Source: GCA-958296115 sp965222445 (GTDB lineage: Bacteria > Chloroflexota > Dehalococcoidia > Lucifugimonadales > CAJWER01). Taken from it: a stretch of DNA of 64,000 nucleotides. The translations under genes were made by a program, and so were the position numbers. Each line of letters opens with the position of its first letter. Within the stretch, counting starts at the first letter, position 1. Location: assembly GCA_965222445.1 (NCBI GenBank), contig CBDCTY010000002.1:1984001-2048000 (forward strand). The letters are read 5' to 3'. Positions 54,494 to 61,283 of this stretch are shown piece after piece. Under the pieces are notes generated by a model. It saw only the letters and a program-made list of their open reading frames with translations. It made no database searches and was not told the DNA's origin.

Positions 54494-54651
54494 CAAAGCG
54501 TCACCTAGTACCTACTAACAGCAGTCCGCGTTACATGTTTACCAGTCTAACACCGCGTGCAAGACCCCAACACAATAGCGCGAACTTACGACACTAGGTA
54601 CTAGTTCGTCCCCGATGTTCGCCGCTTGAGTCTTGACCTGTCAAACAGAAA

Positions 54652-54691
54652 AGCCCCTGCCGAGGGAGACGCCATCTTCTCGGCAGGGGCT
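54652..54691 (-). terminator. Terminator between convergent genes
   Basis: AGCCCCTGCCGAG/CTCGGCAGGGGCT, a 13-bp perfect stem with a 14-nt loop. On the minus strand it is followed by TTTTCTG, so it terminates the cassette C secreted gene. The stretch 54494-54644 has no gene. Confidence 0.88.
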
Positions 54692-54717
54692 CCAATTGAA
54701 GGCCGGGCGTTATCGAA

Positions 54718-55362
54718 TCAGCAGGTGATGTCCGACTCCCGCTCCCTTTCTAGGTTGACCTGCAGGCCGTTGGTCAGCCTCACGCCGGCGTCGGCATAGA
54801 CCCGATATCGGTTCGTCCCCGATGCACAGGTCCCGGCCACGCTCCGACTCTGCCTCTTCACCCTGAGCCAACCGCCGTCCGAAACCCCGATCTGAGTGGT
54901 TCCTCGGTAGAGCACCAGCCGCAGGCGCGTCTTGTGGACTGCGCTACCCGTGCATCTCCAATAGGCGTAACTGCGGACATTGGAACCCGACCGATTGGGC
55001 GGATTGAGGGTGAGGTCGCATTCGTAGTCGTTGCTCATCGCCAAGCCGTCGCCGAAGGCGTCAGGCAGTTGATCGGCGATCTCCTGAGGGAGGCCCGCGT
55101 GAATCTGGTTGACCCAGCCGGGAGGCGAGTCTCCGAGGGCGGCTTCCGGTAAGGTCTGAGAGCCCGTAGCCGTTCCCCAAATGAAGCTGACGGCCGCGCC
55201 CTCCTCAATGTCCACGTCCACTCTGCCGTCGGGAACCGCCGTCGAATCACCCCAGTCGTCAGGTAGACGGTCGATGGGCCCATCGTTGATCGGAGGGCCT
55301 GCAGCCGTGAGGAGCAGACCCAGCACGAGCACTATCCCGATAGTCAACGTTCGCTTCAACAT
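54718..55362 (-). CDS. Cassette C secreted four-cysteine protein
   Basis: 214 residues. Signal MLKRTLTIGIVLVLGLLLTA then AGPP. The mature part has VSFIWGTATG, a helical segment (LPQEIADQLPDAFGDGLA), and Cys in YECDLT, YWRCTGS, AGTCASGT and the final ITC. SGSNVRSYAYW and KRQSRSVAGTCASG are shared with cassette E, so C and E form one subtype and B and D another. The RBS is CGAAAGGAGGATGTGCG. A terminator follows directly, so no second small gene is attached in this cassette. Confidence 0.8.
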   Translation of the reverse strand: MLKRTLTIGIVLVLGLLLTAAGPPINDGPIDRLPDDWGDSTAVPDGRVDVDIEEGAAVSFIWGTATGSQTLPEAALGDSPPGWVNQIHAGLPQEIADQLPDAFGDGLAMSNDYECDLTLNPPNRSGSNVRSYAYWRCTGSAVHKTRLRLVLYRGTTQIGVSDGGWLRVKRQSRSVAGTCASGTNRYRVYADAGVRLTNGLQVNLERERESDITC

Positions 55363-55461
55363 CGCACATCCTCCTTTCGTTCACTTGCGGATAGTCGCTG
55401 TCTGGGAGTGGCGATAGAGGCAGTTCGCCGTGAGAGGCGGCTATCCTGTGCTGGCAGCCCC

Positions 55462-55502
55462 CCCTGATGGCCTCACGAAGCGAGGGACGCTCCGCATCAG
55501 GG
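55462..55502 (-). promoter_or_regulatory. Cassette C structured leader hairpin with small ORF
   Basis: CCCTGATG...CATCAGGG with inner CGGAGCG/CGCTTCG. Upstream ORF from ATG 55519 (RBS GGAAAGGAGGCGCTT): MSRHRTPDAERPSLREAIRG, running on past the secreted gene's start. GGATAG after the hairpin can pair with CTATCC just before the secreted gene's RBS. Confidence 0.55.
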
Positions 55503-55569
55503 GTGCGATGTCTGGACATAAGCGCCTCCTTTCCCTCACGATGACTCTCTCCACTCTAGCAGGGCTGTG

Positions 55570-55687
55570 TGAAATGGCCGTGAAAAACAACCCCATTTCC
55601 ATGAAAGAACCGTGAAATATCCCTGGGTTTCCATGAAAAACACCGGGTTTCCGTGAAAGCCCTTCCCAGGGATGGCCGTGATAGAAT
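55570..55687 (+). promoter_or_regulatory. Cassette C TGAAA array and divergent promoters
   Basis: Six TGAAA at 55570, 55581, 55602, 55613, 55634 and 55654 (spacings 11, 21, 11, 21, 20). Plus-strand -10 TAGAAT at 55682-55687; minus-strand -10 TAGAGT at 55553-55558, with TTTCAC near its -35 position. Two of the pairs are 11-bp direct repeats. Confidence 0.78.
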
Positions 55688-55732
55688 GCCGGGCGCCCGC
55701 ACCCCGCTATGGAACCGCAGGGGTGCGGCACG

Positions 55733-56215
55733 ATGGCAGGAGTATTCCTGTCCGCGAACGACCAGGAGGAGAACGTGGTGAAGGCTCTCTCGATGGGGGC
55801 CGACGACTACATCGTCAAGCCCTTCTTTTCGACTGAATTGGTGGCGAGGGTCGAAGCGTCCTTGCGAAAGCGGGGGCCGGCCGGTACGACGAAGCCGCGG
55901 CAGCCCTACCGCCTAGGAGACTTGACTATAGACTACGCAGACCGTGTGGTGACCGTATCCGGACTCCAGGTCCGGTTGTCCGCGACCGAGTACAAGCTGC
56001 TCTTCGAGCTTTCCATCAGCGCCGGACGGGTGTTGACTCACGACCAGATCCTGCAACGGGTCTGGGGGACAGGGTACGCCGGCGATGCCCCATTGCTTCG
56101 CGCCACTGTGAGAAACCTGCGCCGCAAGCTGGGGGACGACGCCGACGACCCGAGCTACATCTTCACCGAGCCCCGAGTCGGCTACCGCATGGAGAAGCCG
56201 CAGCCAGTCAAGTAG
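55733..56215 (+). CDS. Truncated regulator: receiver end plus OmpR/PhoB DNA-binding domain
   Basis: 160 residues from ATG 55733; an ATG 24 bp upstream is an alternative. It starts MAGV exactly as the full regulator does, then jumps to FLSANDQEENVVKALSMGAD of its receiver: an internal in-frame deletion of about 480 residues. The last receiver strands, with KPFFS, and the complete winged helix (VRNLRRKLGDDADDPSYIFT) remain nearly identical to 54.0-54.5 kb. It lacks the PAS domain, kinase and phospho-Asp. With its own TGAAA promoter it could act as an unregulated competitor or activator (inference). Confidence 0.85.
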   Translation: MAGVFLSANDQEENVVKALSMGADDYIVKPFFSTELVARVEASLRKRGPAGTTKPRQPYRLGDLTIDYADRVVTVSGLQVRLSATEYKLLFELSISAGRVLTHDQILQRVWGTGYAGDAPLLRATVRNLRRKLGDDADDPSYIFTEPRVGYRMEKPQPVK

Positions 56216-56267
56216 ACATGTCCGTGAACGCGGACAGCCGCAACAGAGCGCAATACGGAGGAGCCCC

Positions 56268-56341
56268 ATGCCCGGACTAACGCCCGAACAGGTCGACGAT
56301 CTGCTTGCAGGTCCCATCATCGTCAGGTTGGCGACCGTGAA
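56268..56341 (+). pseudogene. 5' remnant of the PNPOx-like gene
   Basis: ATG 56268 after ACGGAGGAGCCCC; MPGLTPEQVDDLLAGPIIVR then LATVKP matches the starts at 58847 and 62311. A one-base loss at CCGACGGGGCGCC breaks the frame and homology stops near 56341. Confidence 0.8.
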
Positions 56342-56389
56342 GCCGACGGGGCGCCCTGGTTGGCAGGTGTACCAAGAAGGAGGGACACC

Positions 56390-56524
56390 ATGCTGGAAGG
56401 AATACTCAACAACGCAGGGTACATCGCGTTCGTCTTAGTCCTAGTGGGGATAGGGACAATTGCCTACACGGGAGCCTTCGAGTCTATACGGGATTCTTGG
56501 CAGCGATGGAGACACAGGCGGTAG
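56390..56524 (+). CDS. 44-residue single-helix membrane protein
   Basis: ATG 56390 after AGAAGGAGGGACACC. MLEGILNNAGYIAFVLVLVG then IGTIAYTG forms one helix; the tail SIRDSWQRWRHRR is strongly basic and should be cytoplasmic. A hairpin GCGACGGC/GCCGTCGC (56561-56589) lies between it and the convergent pseudogene. Function unknown. Confidence 0.6.
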   Translation: MLEGILNNAGYIAFVLVLVGIGTIAYTGAFESIRDSWQRWRHRR

Positions 56525-56611
56525 CAGCACTGAGGGCTTGGGGGTAGAGACGCAAAGGAACGCGACGGCCACCATAAGCAGCCGTCGCGCCACAATCGCC
56601 AAGTGGGAGCG

Positions 56612-57278
56612 TCAGTCGTCGACAGAGCCCGTCGGACCCGGCGGGCCGTACGTACCCTCTTCGATTGTCTCGATGGTCGTCGTCGTGTTCCCGGCAGGCG
56701 TCGGTCTCCTCGGTTGTCCTCGTGATGGTGTAGTCCTCGTTGTAGGTCTCGGTGACTACTACTTTGAGCCGTCGGAGGAGTGTGCCTCAGTGACGTCCAC
56801 TACATACCATACACCAAGCCTCCTCGTCGCCGAGAGCCCAATATCCGTGTTCACCCATCCAGCCAACCTGGATACGATGGTAGTCGAGACTGTAGACCGG
56901 ATGGGGAAGTATGGAGTGCTCGACGAAAGTGTCCGCCGTCTTGACGACCCCGACAGTGTTGCCCTCATTGTCACTGACAGGGAAGTACGCTGGCGTCCAT
57001 GTGCCGTCATCGAGGTAGGGCAAGCCGGGATCTGTGTCCTGGGCCTTAGAGGGTGTTTGTGAAGTCCCTTCTCCCCTTGCGGGAGAAGGTTAGGATGAGG
57101 GGGAAAGCCGTGCCGGCACTTTCGTCTTCACCCTCACCTCAGTCCTCTCCCGTCAAGGGAGAGGAGGCTATGAGACCTTCTAAAACACCCTCTTAGTCTC
57201 GGCGTCCATCATCACGAAGGTCACGACAACTGCCGTAACTACGAACGTCACCGCTATTGGAATTAGCTTCTTCAACAT
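56612..57278 (-). pseudogene. Paralogue of the GxPGPTG-tail protein with MITE and frameshifts
   Basis: Start MLKKLIPIAVTFVVTAVVVT at ATG 57278 (AGGAGGGTGACG upstream). The MITE at 57049-57192 interrupts it; removal with one TTA gives ...DAETKAQDTDPGLPYLDDGT in frame. Further breaks near 56800 and 56690 precede the tail TIETIEEGTYGPPGPTGSVD. The intact paralogue is 49931-50446. Confidence 0.88.
57049..57192. mobile_element. 144-bp MITE (GAGGGTGTTT family)
   Basis: Ends GAGGGTGTTT/AAACACCCTC with TTA duplications (57046-57048, 57193-57195). The interior has facing CCCTTCTCCCC...GGGAGAAGG and CCTCTCCC...GGGAGAGG palindromes like those in the 191-bp MITE. Confidence 0.9.
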
Positions 57279-57399
57279 CGTCACCCTCCTTTGGGGTAGC
57301 TACAAGGGGTAGAGTCGCAGAGATGCCAGGTCTCGTAGATAGGGTTCTTCCAAAAGAACTGCCACTTCACCCTGATCGGTCCGCGACGAGCGGGCCCCA

Positions 57400-57756
57400 T
57401 TAGTAGGAAGCGGAGAATGTCACTGGTGTGCCTTCCTCGAATCCGTCGTCGTGGACATCAAGGTCGGGCAGCCTAGCGGGGAAGGGGACTGCATATTCGA
57501 AGGCTGCTCTTCTCTCCGTGATGACAATCACATCGCCTTCCAGCGTACATGAGACCACGCCGTCCCCGCGACATGCCATGCTGTAGTAGAGTGCATCGCG
57601 AATATCTTTTTCATTGTAGACGGCGTGTTGCTGACCTGACCTGTCGAATATGAAGTGATGCGCGCACCATGCGTAGATATTAATGCCTATCAGCATGGCA
57701 AGGACAACAAGCAGTCGTCTTGTCCACATCGTCCAATCCCATACGATGTTCATCAT
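57400..57756 (-). CDS. Cassette D small membrane-anchored protein
   Basis: 118 residues; ATG ATG at 57756/57753 after GGGGAGGGACAC. Helix WTRRLLVVLAMLIGINIYAW is followed by an outside domain with one Cys pair (MACRGDGVVSCTLEGDVIVI) and the tail DVHDDGFEEGTPVTFSASY. It is a diverged paralogue of 49035-49367 (same helix and DDGFE element). It sits after the hairpin that follows the cassette D secreted gene, the same position as in cassettes A and E. Confidence 0.68.
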   Translation of the reverse strand: MMNIVWDWTMWTRRLLVVLAMLIGINIYAWCAHHFIFDRSGQQHAVYNEKDIRDALYYSMACRGDGVVSCTLEGDVIVITERRAAFEYAVPFPARLPDLDVHDDGFEEGTPVTFSASY

Positions 57757-57769
57757 GTGTCCCTCCCCG

Positions 57770-57808
57770 CAGATGGCGTGGGTTACGATTTGTGACCCAC
57801 GCCATCTG
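57770..57808 (-). terminator. Hairpin after cassette D secreted gene
   Basis: CAGATGGCGTGGGT/ACCCACGCCATCTG, a perfect 14-bp stem with an 11-nt loop and no T tract. It lies between the secreted gene and the small membrane-protein gene. Confidence 0.72.
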
Positions 57809-57828
57809 TTGCTTACCGACAATCGACA

Positions 57829-58467
57829 TCAGCAGTTGTCAAGCGTCACAACGTCGGAGACGTCGATTTCGTACCATTCGTCCTCGCCGTCGATCTGCGC
57901 CCTGCCGATCACCCCGTTGAGGTAGACCCACGTGCCGCCTACACACGAAGCGCTTACGGTATTGCTGTGGCTCTTCCATGTCTTCCATTCGCTATCGTGG
58001 GTGGCTATAGGGGTGAATCCCCTCCTCAACTCAATGTCCAGCCGTGTCCGTAGAACAGAGGTCCCGACACATGAGACGGATCCTCTGGCCTTGACATTCG
58101 AGCCAGACTTGTACGGGTTTCGAGCCTCCGCGTGACACTGGTAGTTGTTGCTCTGTGTCACGCCGGTTGCGAAGGCTTGCCGAACGTGCTGCGGCAGTTT
58201 GTTGAGCAGCGTCTGCGGGATTCCCGACAGCGGAGCATCGGCCGGGCCAGCGGGTGGCTCTATGCCGTCGTCTACGGTAGACGTGCCCCATATGACGGCG
58301 TGCATCGCGACGTCAGTCTTGAGGTACGCCACGTTCGGCAGCGACTGGGGTGTCGAGTCGTCCGCCGGTGCAGGCGGCAGGCCCGCGCCGTTCGCCGGAG
58401 GCCCTGCCGCCACGATGAGCAGGGTCGCAAGGATCAGGATTCCAATCGTCAACGTTCGCTTCAACAT
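57829..58467 (-). CDS. Cassette D secreted four-cysteine protein
   Basis: 212 residues. Signal MLKRTLTIGILILATLLIVA then AGPP. The mature part has an AVIWGTST motif, a helix (IPQTLLNKLPQHVRQAFATG), and Cys in YQCHAE, SVSCVGT, SASCVGGT and the final DNC. It shares SGSNVKARGSVSCVG and WKTWKSHSNTVSASC with cassette B. RBS CGAAAGGAGGATGTGCG, identical to cassette C. Probably exported and disulfide-bonded; no enzymatic motif seen. Confidence 0.8.
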   Translation of the reverse strand: MLKRTLTIGILILATLLIVAAGPPANGAGLPPAPADDSTPQSLPNVAYLKTDVAMHAVIWGTSTVDDGIEPPAGPADAPLSGIPQTLLNKLPQHVRQAFATGVTQSNNYQCHAEARNPYKSGSNVKARGSVSCVGTSVLRTRLDIELRRGFTPIATHDSEWKTWKSHSNTVSASCVGGTWVYLNGVIGRAQIDGEDEWYEIDVSDVVTLDNC

Positions 58468-58564
58468 CGCACATCCTCCTTTCGTTCACTTGCGGTTAGT
58501 CGCCTACTGCGGGATGACGCCTGGGGCTCAGTCGAATGGAGAGGCGGCTATCCTGTGCTGGTAG

Positions 58565-58605
58565 CCCTGATGATCCCTCGGAGCAAGGGATGCTCCGCAC
58601 CAGGG
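58565..58605 (-). promoter_or_regulatory. Cassette D structured leader hairpin with small ORF
   Basis: Inner stem CGGAGCA/TGCTCCG: compared with CCGAGCG/CGCTCGG in B and E, two base pairs have changed on both sides. Upstream ORF from ATG 58622 (30 residues, MSIHRPWCGASLAPRDHQGY). Confidence 0.55.
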
Positions 58606-58669
58606 ACGATGAATGCTCATAAGCGCCTCCTTTCCTCTCGATGACACTTCATACTCTAGCAGCGCCGTG

Positions 58670-58790
58670 TGAAATGGCCGTGAAAAACAACCCCATTTCC
58701 ATGAAAGAACTGTGAAAGATCCCCGGGTTTCCATGAAAAAAACATCGAATTTCCGTGAAAGCCCGTCCTCAGGGATGGCTGTGATAGAAT
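58670..58790 (+). promoter_or_regulatory. Cassette D TGAAA array and divergent promoters
   Basis: TGAAA at 58670, 58681, 58702, 58713, 58734 and 58756 (spacings 11, 21, 11, 21, 22); TAGAAT at 58785-58790 toward the PNPOx gene; TAGAGT on the minus strand near 58653-58658. Confidence 0.78.
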
Positions 58791-58846
58791 GCCGGACGCT
58801 CCCATCCCCCGCTCTCGGATACCAGAGCGCAACACGGAGGAGTGAC

Positions 58847-59293
58847 ATGCCCGGACTGACGCCCGAACAGGTCGACGAGTTGCTTGCCGGTCCCATCATC
58901 GCCAGGCTGGCGACCGTGAAGCCCGACGGTGCGCCGTACGTGGTCCCCGTCTGGGAGTACTGGGAGGACGGGGCGATGTACATCATCCCCCGGGAGAGGT
59001 CCGCCTTCATGGAGTACGTCAAGAACGAGTCGCGCGTGGCCGTGTCCTGCGCCGACGACGTCGACCCCGACCACCCGCGCGTCCTGATCGAGGGCAGCGC
59101 CGAGATCGTGGAGGGGCCCGTGAAGATGGCCGGGCGCACGCTGGAGACCGCCAGGGAGATGGTCGTCAGGTACGCGGGCGAGCCCGGCCTGGCATACCTC
59201 GAGTCGACCATCGACAATCCCCGCTACCTGCTCAAGATCACGCCGGAGAATATGACCACCTGGGCAAAGGGATGGCACCCCAGGTACGAATAG
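58847..59293 (+). CDS. Pyridoxamine 5'-phosphate oxidase-like (FMN/F420-type split barrel) protein, copy 1
   Basis: 148 residues. IIARLATVKPDGAPYVVPVW is the flavin-phosphate-binding start of the PNPOx-like split barrel; RSAFMEYVKNESRVAVSCAD and RVLIEGSAEIVEGP complete the core. Such proteins bind FMN, F420 or haem as homodimers; true PNPOx activity is not implied (the C-terminal PNPOx domain is absent). RBS ACGGAGGAGTGAC. It is followed 10 bp later by an amidase start that is truncated. Very close to copy 2 at 62311. Confidence 0.88.
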   Translation: MPGLTPEQVDELLAGPIIARLATVKPDGAPYVVPVWEYWEDGAMYIIPRERSAFMEYVKNESRVAVSCADDVDPDHPRVLIEGSAEIVEGPVKMAGRTLETAREMVVRYAGEPGLAYLESTIDNPRYLLKITPENMTTWAKGWHPRYE

Positions 59294-59303
59294 GAGCGCA
59301 GGC

Positions 59304-59414
59304 ATGAGCGACGACCTGCTGATGCTGGACGCGGTCGGGCTTGCGGAGGGCATCCGGGACAGGCGGTTCTCGCCGGTCGAGGCGCTGACCGCGTGCCTGG
59401 AGCGATTTCTTTGA
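59304..59414 (+). pseudogene. 5' remnant of an amidase gene
   Basis: MSDDLLMLDAVGLAEGIRDR then RFSPVEALTACLERF matches the start of the amidase at 62767, then ends in TTTCTTTGA after 36 residues. The catalytic region is absent. The break lies 9 bp before the end of the convergent gene 59423-60322. Confidence 0.9.
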
Positions 59415-59422
59415 GGGACCGG

Positions 59423-60322
59423 TCAAATGCGTACCAACATATCGCCTTCCCCGCCAAAGTCAGGGAAACGGAATCCGGGGATTTCGGGAGGCCCCAGCCC
59501 CCTGTCGAAGTCCGGGCGGCGCTTCGTTTCGGTCCTCAGTGCGCGCAGCCAACGGGTCTGCTCGGCGTGCCAAGCGTCCAGGAAAGTCCACCCTGCCGGC
59601 GACTCGTACCTGTTCTGCTCCGCGGTCAGCAGCCCGCCCAGGCTCAGGTGAACGCCGTCCCACTCCTCCGACACGGCTCCCCAATTCGGCGCCAGGCGGT
59701 CGTCCTCCGTACCTCTTGTGGGATACCTGACGCACAGGTCATGCCAGTCGGACGGGCCATGGATCTCGAACACCCGCACGTCCTCGAGGAAGCGCATAGA
59801 CCACCACGCCAGCGGGAGCCGACATAGGTAGTCCCCCACCCGTTCATCGCGGGCAACAAGCTCGGATGTCAGGTAGGGCCCGTATAGTGTAGAGGTGGAC
59901 TGGTTGCCAAGCGGCTGCTGCGCGTAACGCTCCCAAGGCCTCGATGGGTTCGCCGGTCGATTCCACGCCATCGTATCGGGGGGCGTTCCATAGATGAACT
60001 TGTCGGGTGTCCCATGTATGGAGAGCCAGGCCTGCGCGCGCAGGTCCACGTCATCGAACCACCATGCGGCGCCGGGATGTTCGATCAACGCGCGCGCCTG
60101 GGCCGCTTTCCCCCTTGCGAGAGCCAGCACTCCAGGCGCGACCAGGTCATAGTCCGAGCGGAACCTGAACACCTCGTCGGCGCACGCTGCAGCCATCCAC
60201 AGGGCTGCCTTCGGGTCCGCCACATCGTCCGGCGTGAGGCCCGATTCGTCGAGCGCGACCACGAACGCGCATCCGACAATGGAGTTCAGGAGATCGTCAG
60301 CTCGTGTGTCAGTATTGGCCAT
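59423..60322 (-). CDS. Conserved-looking protein of unknown function
   Basis: 299 residues; ATG 60322 after AGGAGGAAGCGTTTCTG. No signal peptide or membrane helix. Rich in Trp and Asp: EHPGAAWWFDDVDLRAQAWL, NRPANPSRPWERYAQQPLGN, FEIHGPSDWHDLCVRYP, WGAVSEEWDGVHLSLGGLLT, GWTFLDAWHAEQTRWLRALR. The SEEWDGVHLSLGG block looks like an active or binding centre, but I know no family for it. It occupies the space between the truncated amidase and a duplicated receiver fragment, so it was probably brought in when the segment was rearranged. Confidence 0.7.
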   Translation of the reverse strand: MANTDTRADDLLNSIVGCAFVVALDESGLTPDDVADPKAALWMAAACADEVFRFRSDYDLVAPGVLALARGKAAQARALIEHPGAAWWFDDVDLRAQAWLSIHGTPDKFIYGTPPDTMAWNRPANPSRPWERYAQQPLGNQSTSTLYGPYLTSELVARDERVGDYLCRLPLAWWSMRFLEDVRVFEIHGPSDWHDLCVRYPTRGTEDDRLAPNWGAVSEEWDGVHLSLGGLLTAEQNRYESPAGWTFLDAWHAEQTRWLRALRTETKRRPDFDRGLGPPEIPGFRFPDFGGEGDMLVRI

Positions 60323-60343
60323 CAGAAACGCTTCCTCCTATGA

Positions 60344-60490
60344 GCCCAGGATCGTCGCCTTCGGCAACCACGCCGACGAAGAACCCTCGAGGATGCGGTG
60401 GCGCGGGGCTGCGACACCGCCCTCAGCAACGCGGAGCTGAGCCGCGACATCGCCAAGATCATAGGCTCGCTCGAGCAGACCGCCCGCTAG
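60344..60490 (+). pseudogene. 3' fragment of the receiver-like gene
   Basis: The sequence coding PRIVAFGNHADEE, with SNAELSRDI after frameshifts, matches 48650-48799. The match continues through the noncoding CTAGGGCTTCTCTCGAAGAC to about 60603. Confidence 0.85.
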
Positions 60491-60562
60491 GGCTTCTCTC
60501 GAAGACCGCGACGCTGGGGCGCGGGCTGAGAACTCCTGCGTAAGACCCCCTGGCAGACAAGG

Positions 60563-60709
60563 CTATTGGAACGAGGCGAATCGCAGGCCGCAACGGTCCG
60601 TGAAGGTTACCCTTTCCAGGACTATGTGCATGCCCCAGCCGTAGGCGTGGATGCGTACCACGAAGGCGATGCCCACGAGTAGCTTCCTGCTCCATGCGGG
60701 TATTCGCAT
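60563..60709 (-). CDS. 48-residue membrane peptide, cassette E
   Basis: ATG 60709 after ATAGGAGGTAAGAA. WSRKLLVGIAFVVRIHAYGW then GMHIVLERVTF resembles the helix of 49035-49367 (same YG-G-H-LER pattern); the outside domain is cut off at FASFQ. Its stop falls within the segment duplicated from 48.8 kb, so the duplication junction truncated it. Confidence 0.6.
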   Translation of the reverse strand: MRIPAWSRKLLVGIAFVVRIHAYGWGMHIVLERVTFTDRCGLRFASFQ

Positions 60710-60731
60710 TTCTTACCTCCTATGCCGCTAC

Positions 60732-60833
60732 CCGGTCCTTGAATCGCAAACTGGCACCTACCCTAGCCGACCGCATCCTGTCGGCAAAGCTGGCGATCCG
60801 GTCCTTGAATCGCAAACTGGCACCTACCCTAGC
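60732..60833. repeat. Two 36-bp direct repeats separated by 30 bp
   Basis: CCGGTCCTTGAATCGCAAAC then TGGCACCTACCCTAGC occurs identically at 60732-60767 and 60798-60833. The 30-bp spacer is unique, with a CGACCGCATCCTGTCGG inverted piece. No third copy at the expected positions. The second copy overlaps the 3' end of the gene at 60829. Confidence 0.8.
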
Positions 60834-61227
60834 GTGGGGCGTCCGTTGTGTCGTCGCCATTCCTGATCTTGACTTGCGGCCAGTCCTTCCGCGCTTGTTC
60901 TAGCACGAACTCTTGAAAGCCGGTTGGCAGAATATCGTAGTCAACCAACTCTAAGTAATCGTCTGTAATCAGGGCGACCAATCGGGGACGTCCCTTCTCT
61001 GTCTCTTCGTCCTCTACCGGCCACGATATGCCGAACCCCTCGTATCCTATAAGTCCTGATTCTGGGTAGTCCGCGCATTGGAGATCCGTGCCATAGATGA
61101 CGAAATCATATCCACCGACCTGATGGACGGGAAGATCGGAGTCGGACAGGAGTCGCGTCATCCCGTAGCCAATCAGTACGCCAATCAGTAGCACAGCTCC
61201 CAATACCCATGCCGTAGTCCGCTTCAT
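60829..61227 (-). CDS. Cassette E small membrane-anchored protein
   Basis: 132 residues. MKRTTAWVLGAVLLIGVLIG then YGMTRLL is a single N-terminal anchor. The outside domain (VGGYDFVIYGTDLQCADYPE, FGISWPVEDEETEKGRPRLV, DYDILPTGFQEFVLEQARKD) has one Cys and an alpha/beta pattern. It follows the hairpin after the cassette E secreted gene, the same layout as B and D, but its outside domain is unrelated to theirs. Weak RBS (GGGGGATCACG). Function unknown. Confidence 0.68.
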   Translation of the reverse strand: MKRTTAWVLGAVLLIGVLIGYGMTRLLSDSDLPVHQVGGYDFVIYGTDLQCADYPESGLIGYEGFGISWPVEDEETEKGRPRLVALITDDYLELVDYDILPTGFQEFVLEQARKDWPQVKIRNGDDTTDAPR

Positions 61228-61244
61228 CGTGATCCCCCTGTATT

Positions 61245-61278
61245 GTCCTACGACTCAGGTTACCCCAAGTCGTAGGAC
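61245..61278 (-). terminator. Hairpin after cassette E secreted gene
   Basis: GTCCTACGACT/AGTCGTAGGAC, a perfect 11-bp stem with a 12-nt loop, 5 bp after the secreted gene's stop. Confidence 0.7.
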
Positions 61279-61283
61279 GTCGT

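Noticed and set aside
60732..60833. CRISPR array annotation
   Set aside because: Only two repeats, no degenerate third unit at 66-bp spacing on either side, no cas genes, and overlap with a coding 3' end. Kept as a direct repeat only.
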